A stretch of DNA of 10,228 nt, taken from Acidobacteriaceae bacterium (GTDB taxonomy: Bacteria; Acidobacteriota; Terriglobia; Terriglobales; Acidobacteriaceae). The notes under the pieces are model-generated. The model did no database searches and was not told the DNA's origin. It worked only from the letters and a program-made list of their open reading frames with translations. The stretch is from positions 1 to 10,228 of the forward strand of contig PKXI01000184.1 in the NCBI GenBank assembly GCA_003133425.1, given 5' to 3'. Shown here piece after piece: positions 1-5,957 of this stretch (its first letter is position 1; every line of letters begins with the position of its first letter). Position numbers and translations under genes: made by a program.

Positions 1-380
1 CGGTCGTCACCACCGCTGAGCAGCAGCGCCTGCTTGCCTTGCCACTCTCCCTTGTGGATCGCGAGGGATTCCGGCTTTTCCGGCATCTTGATGCCCAGCG
101 CTCGAATGCGCTCGGCGACGGAGCCGGAGGCCGAGTCTGACCAAAGGCCTGCGGCAATCAGCACACCGCTGTGGGCGGCTTTCGGGTCGGAAACTTCCTC
201 GTAGCGAATGCCTTTGGCTGATAGCGCGGCTTTGACCTTCTCCCATCCGTGATTCGTGGCTTGTCCGGGCTGGCCCTCCCGGACAAGCGAGACCTGGTAA
301 GTTTGGTCCGGTGTGCGATTTGGTGCCGTCGGATTGATAAAAGAAAAAAGCGCGATGATCAGCGAGAACAAACTCGTCAT
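1..380 (-). CDS. Secreted protein, N-terminal part; possible alpha-glucuronidase-type glycoside hydrolase (runs off the left edge)
   Basis: An open frame begins at an ATG at 380 and reads leftwards out of the window without a stop, giving 126 whole codons. The start is supported by an AGGAG ribosome site nine bases upstream and by a hydrophobic signal-like N-terminus (MTSLFSLIIALFSF) followed by a polar mature region. The visible part alternates helices and strands: WEKVKAALSAKGIRYEEV, then AAHSGVLIAAGL, then PESLAIHK and finally ALLLSGGDDR at the edge. That order, ending in GG-D-D/R where such proteins usually continue into a 'GLVYAL' segment, resembles the N-terminal domain preceding the catalytic barrel in GH67/GH115-like alpha-glucuronidases and related hydrolases. 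This assignment is from memory and needs the missing C-terminal part. The gene is served by the promoter at 720-750 and a long leader. An unrelated exported protein with a similar fold cannot be excluded. Confidence 0.7.
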   Translation of the reverse strand, partial: MTSLFSLIIALFSFINPTAPNRTPDQTYQVSLVREGQPGQATNHGWEKVKAALSAKGIRYEEVSDPKAAHSGVLIAAGLWSDSASGSVAERIRALGIKMPEKPESLAIHKGEWQGKQALLLSGGDD

Positions 381-438
381 TGGAAAAAACTCCTGAAAAA
401 ACTCAGCTGTTTACATCCTGGTTCCCGACGGCTTGGCA

Positions 439-706
439 ACCCGCTCTGTCGCCGGATATCACTACAGTGCCTACTGGGCAAAGTGCACTGGCGGGGCTTT
501 CACCCACCAGGCATCAATCGCAAAAAAGGGCCTACCCTCGTTGTTCCTTGAAACATCGCGACTTGCCCACGTTGCAAGATTCACTCGTCCGAGAGCTGAA
601 CTATTTGCTGCAAACATTTTCATTCCCTAACTTCTTTCCTGCGCCTTAGACACTTCACCACATCCCCGAGCACACTCCAAACTCATCTGCTTGCCGGCCT
701 TGTTTG
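439..706 (-). ncRNA. Conserved structured leader, copy 1 (5' untranslated region of the 1-380 gene)
   Basis: This DNA matches a second leader at 3164-3456. The strongest blocks are 439-601 (matching 3164-3324 almost without gaps) and a 24-nt identity at 683-706. As minus-strand RNA it can form a 7-bp hairpin (arms 504-510 and 488-494, loop GUGAAAGCC), with one U.G pair where copy 2 has C-G. It can also form a helix from 558-563 and 515-520, with one G.U where copy 2 has A-U. These substitutions keep the pairing, as expected of a selected RNA structure, although two copies are few. The two forward-strand frames that look alike (SLKHRD..PTLQD..VRE) are a by-product of the DNA similarity. I do not recognise a named riboswitch class. 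It could be a cis-acting leader or simply a duplicated promoter region. Confidence 0.45.
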
Positions 707-719
707 GATTCGCGGGTCA

Positions 720-750
720 AGCATAGATCATATGGTCTTACCATTGTCAA
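720..750 (-). promoter_or_regulatory. Promoter with GntR/FadR-type operator, copy 1
   Basis: Reading the minus strand, a perfect -35 box TTGACA (745-750) is followed by a palindrome ATGGTAAGACCAT (732-744) and a -10-like TATGCT (720-725) at a spacing of 19. The palindrome lies in the spacer, a repressing position. TGGTnnnACCA fits operators of the FadR subfamily of GntR regulators; the uronate regulators UxuR and ExuR bind a closely similar TGGTnnACCA core with a two-base centre. No regulator gene is in the window. The same arrangement recurs at 3471-3501. The -10 choice rests on conservation between the copies, since the spacing is longer than the usual 17. Confidence 0.6.
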
Positions 751-842
751 GGGAACTTTCTAGACCGTAATCCGTCGATAAGGTTTGGGCGATGTTGCGG
801 CGAGGGGGATGTGGATCGCCGACAGGAGTTATGCATTGGCAG

Positions 843-887
843 CCGCCTTTTGCCTGTGCGAACCAGCAAAAGGGCAGGCTTTGGCGG
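843..887 (-). terminator. Stem-loop just after the cupin gene; possible terminator
   Basis: Ten bases past the cupin stop codon, the minus strand can pair CCGCC (883-887) with GGCGG (843-847), and inside this GCCTG (875-879) with CAGGC (852-856), separated by an A-rich internal loop. There is no run of T after it, so it is not a classic intrinsic terminator. Its place between the cupin stop and the next promoter suggests that it ends the cupin transcript. Confidence 0.3.
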
Positions 888-897
888 TATTCGCGCG

Positions 898-2100
898 CTA
901 CAACGGCAAAATCCTGCAATCGAGGAACACAAGCGGCTCCTCACCTTGTGGGGTGAAGAGACAGTCCATCTCGGACGGAATCCCAAAGTGATCGTGTGCG
1001 CCGACCTCCTTTTCCACACCTCCCATTTGTATGCGTCCGCTGCCGGATTGCACTGAAACGATTCGGTAATTATGCGACCGAAGCTCGATCGAGTCTCGTC
1101 CGGCGCGCGTAATGGCTAGTTCCAGGCCTCCAATTTCAGCGGCTCCCGCGCGCTGAGCAGGCACCAGCACCTCGCGATGAAATTCTCGACCTTTCCTGAC
1201 TTGCTGAAGTACTCGCTCCAGGTAAACGGATTGATTCATCGAATCGGACTGCAAAGGCTGCTCCTTCCGTTCATCTTCATGGCCCGGACGAGGTTCAACA
1301 TCAAAGAATATTCCCCAACCTCCCATCTTCAGTGACCCAAACACGAAAGGCAAAACATGATCGTGACCGGAAGTATTGATAAAACCATGTTCCGTCATCG
1401 GAGGTATAGGCATGGCGTATCCCTCGTTCACAACGCTGAAGCTGGAACCGAGAATCGTACGACCAGCGAGGGATGTGTATCCCAGGTGGATCTCCGCGCC
1501 CTCATGATGGCGGTGCACCGCGACACCGGGCTGGTCTTTTGCCAGAAAGGCCGCATTCCAGGAGTGGTAATCTCCATAAATGACGGGTGCAATCGTGATG
1601 TCTAGGTCGGGAACGATGAAAGCTCCCTGCCGCGGCAACTCAAGATCGCGCGCAACGTAGATTCCGTCGCAAGAAGTTACCTTTTGAATATTTTCGAGGA
1701 ATAGGTGTCGGATTGATTCGAGTCTAGAATGGGCACCGTGCATGCAGGCTTTCGCGAGCAATTCGTCTACTAGGCTCGTCCATTGTTCATAGGCTTGGAA
1801 CGTAGAAATCAACGCCAGGCTGTTAGGAAGTATAGGATCAATCGCCTTTGATACCAGTTGTTCGAGCAGCCAACGGGCCTGTTCGAGAAAGGTCTCAGCG
1901 CCAGCCACCGCTTCAATCTCATGAGATTCGATAGCGACGTGTGTCGCATGGAACGCGCCAATGGTCTGCGCCCGATACGCGTAGGAAAACAGTCTGGCGG
2001 CATCGATGTCCGCCTGCGAGATGTGCGAGAGGTTACGTCCATGCGCGCGACTCCAGCGCGCCTTCTCAACGAGTTCCGAGTACCGGTGACTGACCAGCAT
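898..2100 (-). CDS. Two-domain cupin-fold protein of unknown function (400 aa)
   Basis: The start is the ATG at 2100, with AAGGAG six bases upstream. A longer reading to 2172 would begin inside the neighbouring insertion sequence and is not credible as the original start. Residues 1-145 are mainly helical. A first cupin barrel follows, with metal-binding motif 1 at about 196-205 (HRHHEGAEIHLG; H196, H198, E203, H205) and a second motif around 238-256 (EHGFINTSGHDHVLPFVFG) supplying further histidines. A second cupin-like barrel spans about 328-398, with GSGRIQMGG and a G-x-D-x(4)-P turn (GAHDHFGIP) but few obvious metal ligands, so it may be structural. The product is probably a cytoplasmic metal-dependent isomerase, dioxygenase or sugar-binding protein. 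I do not recognise the family. The frame is intact and was served by the leader at 3164-3456 before the insertions at 2130-3133 separated them. Confidence 0.85.
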   Translation of the reverse strand: MLVSHRYSELVEKARWSRAHGRNLSHISQADIDAARLFSYAYRAQTIGAFHATHVAIESHEIEAVAGAETFLEQARWLLEQLVSKAIDPILPNSLALISTFQAYEQWTSLVDELLAKACMHGAHSRLESIRHLFLENIQKVTSCDGIYVARDLELPRQGAFIVPDLDITIAPVIYGDYHSWNAAFLAKDQPGVAVHRHHEGAEIHLGYTSLAGRTILGSSFSVVNEGYAMPIPPMTEHGFINTSGHDHVLPFVFGSLKMGGWGIFFDVEPRPGHEDERKEQPLQSDSMNQSVYLERVLQQVRKGREFHREVLVPAQRAGAAEIGGLELAITRAGRDSIELRSHNYRIVSVQSGSGRIQMGGVEKEVGAHDHFGIPSEMDCLFTPQGEEPLVFLDCRILPL

Positions 2101-2129
2101 AGTTTGCTCCTTAAGCTTACGATGATTTA

Positions 2130-2979
2130 GAGCGTGTTTCAAAAACATCTCCTGAGCGTGATCCAGAAGCAAGCCAGGTAAAAGAAGGCATAGTAGATGG
2201 AGAGCAGATGCTCATGACAAACCAACAGGCGGCGAAACTGTCCGAGCCAGGCATTTATTAGCTCCACAATCCATCTGCGTTTGTAACGGCGAAGTTTGCG
2301 GCCATCTTCGTAGCGCCGTCGCTTGTTGTTGTTCCGGTACTGCGCAATCAGTTCAATTCCGCGCTTTTTAAGCCGCTCGCGCAGCGGATCGGAATCGTAG
2401 CCGTGGTCGGCTATGATGCGCTTCGGCTTTTGCCGCGGGCGACCTTTGGACCGGGGGACGCGAACTTTCGCGACTGTGGCCTCCGCAAGCTTAACTTCAC
2501 TCGGAGAGGCACTTTCCAGCCGAACTCCCAGCGGAAGACCTTTACCGTCGACCAATATCATCCACTTCGTTCCCTTGCCACGCTTGGTTTTGCCGACGGC
2601 GGAGCCCCCTTTTTTCGCCGGCGCGAAGCTGCCGTCCAGAGAAGGTCTCGTCCCATTTGAGCAACCCTTTCCCATCTAACGTTCCCAGCAGCGTACGCCA
2701 CGCAGCCAGCCAGACGCCTTTCTCTTGCCACTGCTGTAATCGACGCCAGCAAGTCGAGGGCGATGGAAACTCGTCGGGTAAAAAACGCCACGCCCGTTTG
2801 CAGAACCCACAGTATGCCTTCGAAACAACTTCGATTCGGGGCTGGTGGTCGCCCCCGTTTACCGCGCCGCTGCTTCGGCCTAGGCAGCAACGGCCCTATC
2901 AGTTTCCACTGCTTAACAGTTCACCCGCCCCAATCGTAAGTACCTGACTTGAGGCCGAACCTATTTTTGAAACACGCTC
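2130..2979 (-). mobile_element. IS5-family (IS427-like) insertion sequence, probably dead
   Basis: The element is bounded by perfect 16-bp inverted repeats, GAGCGTGTTTCAAAAA at 2130-2145 and its complement at 2964-2979, and flanked by a TA duplication (2128-2129 and 2980-2981). Its 850 bp and its single DDE transposase on the minus strand fit IS5 elements of the IS427/IS1031 groups. The right-hand TA is also the left-hand TA of the MITE at 2982-3133, so this copy landed exactly in that element's target duplication. Intact ends with a broken transposase mean it could be moved only by a transposase supplied from elsewhere. Confidence 0.88.
2139..2920 (-). pseudogene. IS5-family transposase, frameshifted
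   Basis: The transposase reads in three successive frames. Segment one runs from TVKQWKLIGPLLP to GILWVLQTG (2920 to about 2783). Segment two (about 2780-2647) reads WRFLPDEFPSPSTCWRRLQQW to GLLKWDETF. Segment three (about 2645-2139) reads LDGSFAPAKKGGSAVGKTKRG to the stop. DDE residues are visible in segment three: D in DGSFAPAKK, D in ADHGYDSD, and E in RRWIVELINAWLGQF. The first shift fits a loss of about five bases, because family members have two more residues between LQTG and WR. The second looks like one extra T. No ATG precedes the first segment, and the earliest in-frame start is TTG at 2890. Some IS427 elements use programmed frameshifting, but two shifts of this kind plus the missing start argue for decay. 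Confidence 0.8.
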
Positions 2980-2981
2980 TA

Positions 2982-3133
2982 GGAACTTGTTGAAAAATTC
3001 CGTCTTGTTCCGGAATCCGAGATAAATTTGGGGTCCAAGACCCTCACCACCCCTCTACGGATCGCTCCTGGGGCATTCTGACGCGATCCATTTTTGACAG
3101 CTTCAAGCCTCAATGCGTATTTCAACAAGTTTC
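2982..3133. mobile_element. MITE-like non-coding element with inverted ends and TA duplication
   Basis: The left end GGAACTTGTTGAAAAA (2982-2997) and the complement of the right end GAAACTTGTTGAAATA (3118-3133) match at 14 of 16 positions, and TA flanks both sides (2980-2981, 3134-3135). The 152 bp have no coding capacity. Short size, inverted ends and a TA duplication are the marks of a miniature inverted-repeat transposable element. The ends differ from those of the adjacent IS5 copy, so it was moved by a different transposase. It sits in the leader of the cupin gene, between 3164 and the ribosome site. Confidence 0.6.
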
Positions 3134-3163
3134 TAGACGACCGCAGACGGTCCACTTACGTTT

Positions 3164-3456
3164 ACCCGCCCTGTCGCCAGATTTCACTATGGTTCATACT
3201 GAGCAACTTGCACTGGCGGAGCCTTCACCCGCCAGGCATCAATCGCAACGAGCCCGGCCTTCGTTGCTCCCTGAAACATCGCGATTGGCCCACGTTGCAA
3301 GATCCACTCGTCCGAGAACAGAACTGTTTTTCGGCAAACGCTTTCATTAGCGCACGATTACTTCACTCCAGAGAGTTCCTACACCGCAGAGTCCTCGCCA
3401 CTCCCTGGCAAGTACTGGGCCAGATTCCAAATTCATCTGCTTGCCGGCCTTGTTTG
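3164..3456 (-). ncRNA. Conserved structured leader, copy 2 (original 5' leader of the cupin gene)
   Basis: This is the counterpart of 439-706. Block 3164-3324 matches 439-601, and 3433-3456 is identical to 683-706. As minus-strand RNA it can form a perfect 7-bp hairpin (arms 3229-3235 and 3213-3219, loop GUGAAGGCU), a 7-bp helix between 3281-3287 and 3240-3246, and within it a hairpin GCAACGA/UCGUUGC (3261-3267 with 3245-3251, sharing two bases with the outer helix). The part between 3325 and 3432 is less conserved and longer than in copy 1. Transcription from 3471-3501 would pass through it towards the cupin gene but must now cross the MITE and the IS. Confidence 0.45.
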
Positions 3457-3470
3457 CTTTAGCGTGGACA

Positions 3471-3501
3471 AGAATACGGCAGATGGTCATACCAATGTCA
3501 A
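3471..3501 (-). promoter_or_regulatory. Promoter with GntR/FadR-type operator, copy 2
   Basis: On the minus strand TTGACA (3496-3501) is followed by the palindromic core TGGTATGACCA (3484-3494) and TATTCT (3471-3476) at a spacing of 19, the same geometry as copy 1. The three central bases differ between the copies (AAG against ATG) while both TGGT/ACCA arms are kept, as expected for a dimeric repressor site. It originally drove the cupin gene. Once the 1006 bp of inserted DNA and duplications are removed, the -35 box lies about 395 nt from the cupin ATG. Confidence 0.6.
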
Positions 3502-3742
3502 GAGAAATTTTTAAAGGCGCATCACCCTTTGCCTGCTGAAAGGGCAATTAGCTCTCGGCGAAGCGCCCGCTGGCTGTTGCCCCTTCGCTAGCTATTCTGG
3601 GGGTTGGCTGCTTGCCTGGTGGTTCACTCGGATAGGCGAGAGCGAGAATGAATGTCCTCGATCCTGCCATGGCGGCGATACGTTGTCGCCGGATTGCAAT
3701 GTCTACAAAGTCTTTCCGCCTCGCCCGCGAGTTACGGCCGCC
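3502..3742. other. Gene-free stretch between the frameshifted gene and promoter copy 2
   Basis: No convincing coding frame is present. Two small inverted repeats are visible: GCGAAG/CTTCGC (3558-3563 and 3583-3588) and GGCGA/TCGCC (3674-3678 and 3686-3690). The second lies just past the stop codon at 3743 and could end that transcript, but neither is followed by a T-run. Confidence 0.5.
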
Positions 3743-4086
3743 CTACTGTCCAGAATGGGTCGCGCCTTCCAACTCCAGGCTGACGTTGGACAGGTGAATT
3801 GTGTTCAGAACCTGGGCTCCGCCCTCGGTATTGGTTTCCACTCCGGGATTATTCTTTCCTTCGACCGCTCTTGCCGAAAACGTGACAACGGCCTTCTCGT
3901 TCTGCGACGGAGTAGCCTGAACGTTTGGTCCGGAATCCGTCCATGTCAGTTTGTAATCGCCTGCGGGAAGCTGCGTCGATCCTACCTGCACAGCCGTCGG
4001 GATGGTCACGGTTGGGGGTTTCTTGCTGCCAAAAGCGGGACAGCAACCATAGCCAGCATCAATACAAAACCGAAGAAGCGCTTCAT
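3743..4086 (-). pseudogene. Small secreted protein of an acidobacterial family, single-base frameshift
   Basis: The ATG at 4086 has a GGAG ribosome site seven bases upstream and opens a signal peptide, MKRFFGFVLMLAMVAVPLLAA. After AA-R-N-P-Q-P the frame stops, while the next frame continues without a break as VTIPTAVQVGSTQLPAGDYK to LELEGATHSGQ and a stop at 3743. The span of 344 bases is one short of a whole number of codons, so one lost base near 4020 explains it; a complete product would have 114 residues. The mature part looks like a small beta-rich domain with a V-x-N-T-x-G-G-A motif. I recognise this arrangement as a common family of short exported proteins in Terriglobia, of unknown function. 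A sequencing error in the A/C-rich run is possible. Confidence 0.75.
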
Positions 4087-4222
4087 TTGTATCTCCTCAA
4101 GTGCCTCGCGTATTTTTCCGTCGCATAAGGCATCAAGGAAATTACACTGCGGTGCGTTGTGGAGTGCCCGGCATCTTTTGTGCCAGTTGCAGTGAGCGAA
4201 ACTGGAATGAAAGGAGCCTTGA

Positions 4223-4364
4223 ATGGCACGAGGCAGGAAGCAGACACCGGAGCAGATTATAGGATTGTTGGGGCGGATCGAGGTGGGTACGGCGAACGGT
4301 AAGACGGCGGCAATGGCGTGCAAGGAAGCCGGAATCGCGGAGCAGACGTACTACCGTTGCCGGA
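4223..4364 (+). pseudogene. IS3-family transposase orfA, N-terminal fragment
   Basis: The ATG at 4223 with AGGAG upstream opens MARGRKQTPEQIIGLL, then GKTAAMACKEAGIAEQTYYR, the helix-turn-helix pattern of IS3-family OrfA (typically 'EQTYYRWRKEYGG'). Similarity ends near residue 47 (RCR). The following 24 codons, to a stop at 4441, do not look like OrfA. Just after the break is a perfect hairpin with a GAAA loop. The leucine-zipper half of OrfA is missing, so the fragment cannot be functional alone. Confidence 0.75.
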
Positions 4365-4437
4365 CTGCGGTCCATCGCGAAAGCGATGGAATTACCACCG
4401 GCGCCTACCGTGCGCGCGCCTGCTCTCGACCCTACTA

Positions 4438-5552
4438 TTGATTCGGCAAGAAAATACTATTAAGCGGCATATGCGACGAGTGGGTCTTTGAAGAAGGCTT
4501 TGATTCTTTCAGGATTGGTCTCGATTGCCGCCATGTGATTGGTTGCGGCCTGACGCAGTTTGTCTTTGGTACGGCATGGCACGCGCGTCTCGATAGCTTG
4601 TTTCAAGTCGCCATTGAGACGTTCATCGGGGTTCAGTTCCGGCGAGTAGCTGGGCAGGTAAAAGACTTCGATTTCCAGCGTATGCTCTTCGAGCCACTTC
4701 TTTACCGGTGCGCAGTGATGCACGCCGAGGTTATCGAGCACCAGCAAGACCTTGCGCCCGGTCTGCTTGATGAGCGCCTCAAAGAACTCGATCAGCCGCA
4801 CGTGGTTGAAGTTGCCGTCGATGATCAGCCAGCTTGCCTTGCCTTGGTTGGTCACGGTCGAAATCATCGACAACTTCTGCCGTGTGCCGCCAACGACGTA
4901 GGCCACCGGCGTATCCCCCTTGGGCGCGTAGCCGCGGCCACGCACATCGGTATTGACCACCGCAGTCTCATCGCCCCAGTGGATCTCGGCGTCTTCTTCT
5001 TTGGCGCGTTGTTTGATCTCGGGATAGGTCTCGTCGAGCCACTTTTGCACCGCCACAGACGACTGCTCATAGGCGCGACGGATGGGCTTTTGCGGCGTGA
5101 ATCCCCAACGCTTGAGATACTCGCCCACACTGCGTACAGGGATGCGAATACCACACTCGCGTTCGATCAAAAGCATGACGGCTGCGCGCGTCCACAGGGC
5201 AAAGTCAAGCTTGAGTTGCTCGGGACGCTTATCGCAGATCATGCGCCGAATCTGCTCTTCCTGCTCTGGCGTGAGTGCGTGGCAACTGCCTGCCGGACGA
5301 CCACGCCGGCCAGACTCGATCCCGCGCATGCCATCTTGCTTGAAGCGATTGACAATCATGCGCACCGATGAATAACTCAATCCAAACTCACGCGCAATCT
5401 GACGACGGTTCACTCCGCGTTTGTAGGCGCGAACGACCTGACGGCGACGTTCATGCTGCGCATCCGGGGATAACTTACGGGCATCTTCGCGTTCCATACT
5501 TCTTTAGACAAAATAATCGACGATAAGTACCAGTATTTATTCGCCGAATCTA
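4438..5552 (-). mobile_element. IS630-family insertion sequence, apparently complete
   Basis: Imperfect 22-bp inverted ends, TTGATTCGGCAAGAAAATAC at 4438 and TAGATTCGGCGAATAAATAC read back from 5552, match at 17 of 22 positions and are flanked by TA (4436-4437, 5553-5554), the target of IS630/Tc1-type elements. The 1115 bp contain one intact transposase on the minus strand. It interrupts the older IS3 element beside its deletion point. Confidence 0.88.
4460..5497 (-). CDS. IS630-family DDE transposase (345 aa)
   Basis: This is a full-length transposase that would cut and paste its element into TA sites. Residues 20-60 form a helix-turn-helix (RRQIAREFGLSYSSVRMIVN), and 75-135 a second winged-helix region with the family's LTPEQEEQIRRMI and GEYLKRWGFTPQKP signatures. 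The catalytic triad is D176 (HWGDET), D255 (VLDNLGVHH) and E292 (NPDERLNGDLK). Length is normal for the family. The start ATG at 5497 has only a weak AAGAAG site. The stop overlaps the inner edge of the left terminal repeat. Nothing in the reading frame suggests decay, so this is the only clearly active-looking mobile gene in the window. Confidence 0.93.
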   Translation of the reverse strand: MEREDARKLSPDAQHERRRQVVRAYKRGVNRRQIAREFGLSYSSVRMIVNRFKQDGMRGIESGRRGRPAGSCHALTPEQEEQIRRMICDKRPEQLKLDFALWTRAAVMLLIERECGIRIPVRSVGEYLKRWGFTPQKPIRRAYEQSSVAVQKWLDETYPEIKQRAKEEDAEIHWGDETAVVNTDVRGRGYAPKGDTPVAYVVGGTRQKLSMISTVTNQGKASWLIIDGNFNHVRLIEFFEALIKQTGRKVLLVLDNLGVHHCAPVKKWLEEHTLEIEVFYLPSYSPELNPDERLNGDLKQAIETRVPCRTKDKLRQAATNHMAAIETNPERIKAFFKDPLVAYAA

Positions 5553-5554
5553 TA

Positions 5555-5602
5555 AGGGCCAAGACGCATGACGGGCGCACGGTGCGGATGCTGAACCTAA
5601 TC
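5555..5602 (+). pseudogene. IS3-family orfB, 16-codon internal fragment
   Basis: Between the IS630 end and the next insertion, 16 codons read R-A-K-THDGRTVRMLNLI. This is the orfB segment that normally runs into DEFTREC in the integrase core. The continuation, DEHTRECLMIR, is found at 7310 in the same phase. It shows that the two pieces were one gene and that the insertion fell exactly between the I and D codons. Confidence 0.78.
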
Positions 5603-5957
5603 AAACGGGAGTTCCCCCGGCTCTGCCGGGGAGGCAGTAGAACTTTGAGAATTCCGGGAGCATACCTCCCGCTGTTGCTTTCGTTTTGCCGAAGCCCATT
5701 GTTTAGTAACCCTGCTGCTGTTGCGGTTGCTTTTGCATTTCACCGGTTGCGATCAGGCCCTTTGAGGGGCCAGCAGCCGTAAAGCCTCCGGCTCTGCGTG
5801 TGCCATGAAGAAGCGCGAGCTTCATGCTGTACGAAAGATGAGGGTAGGCCCCTCGGAGTCGCTCTGCAGGTGGAGGCTCCAAACAGCCACAAGCTGCTTC
5901 GGTCAAAAGCCGCGGTGGTGAACGTTGTGGTTAAAAGGCATGGCTTGACCATGTCAT
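5603..5957. other. Hairpin-rich non-coding DNA between the orfB break and the group II intron
   Basis: No credible gene is present. Several inverted repeats are: CCCCGG/CCGGGG (5615-5620, 5626-5631), CGGGAG/CTCCCG (5655-5660, 5666-5671), and CATGAAG/CTTCATG near 5803-5825. There is also a CTGCTGTTGCGGTTGC low-complexity patch near 5710-5735, which reads as a glutamine-rich tail on the minus strand. The first hairpin resembles REP-type palindromes. It may be a separate small element into which the intron inserted, since it lies inside the IS3 gene but outside the intron. Its origin is unknown to me. Confidence 0.45.

Noticed and set aside
439..601. Known riboswitch (c-di-GMP, cobalamin or similar) in the leader
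   Set aside because: The consensus cores I remember for these classes are not present; only a novel or unlisted motif remains possible.
249..649. Overlapping plus-strand frames resembling the frame at 3094-3462
   Set aside because: The likeness follows from the duplicated minus-strand leader DNA. The frames have no ribosome sites, differ in phase around the conserved blocks, and oppose the promoter.
2101..2172. N-terminal extension of the cupin gene to a start at 2172
   Set aside because: The extra 24 residues are encoded partly by the end of the IS element; the ATG at 2100 has a good ribosome site.
4535..5371. 278-aa plus-strand frame
   Set aside because: It is the antisense shadow of the IS630 transposase, whose frame holds the catalytic motifs.
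5703..5952. Minus-strand frames ending in a glutamine-rich tail
   Set aside because: Composition comes from a CTG/TTG low-complexity patch and hairpins; there is no start signal or conserved motif.
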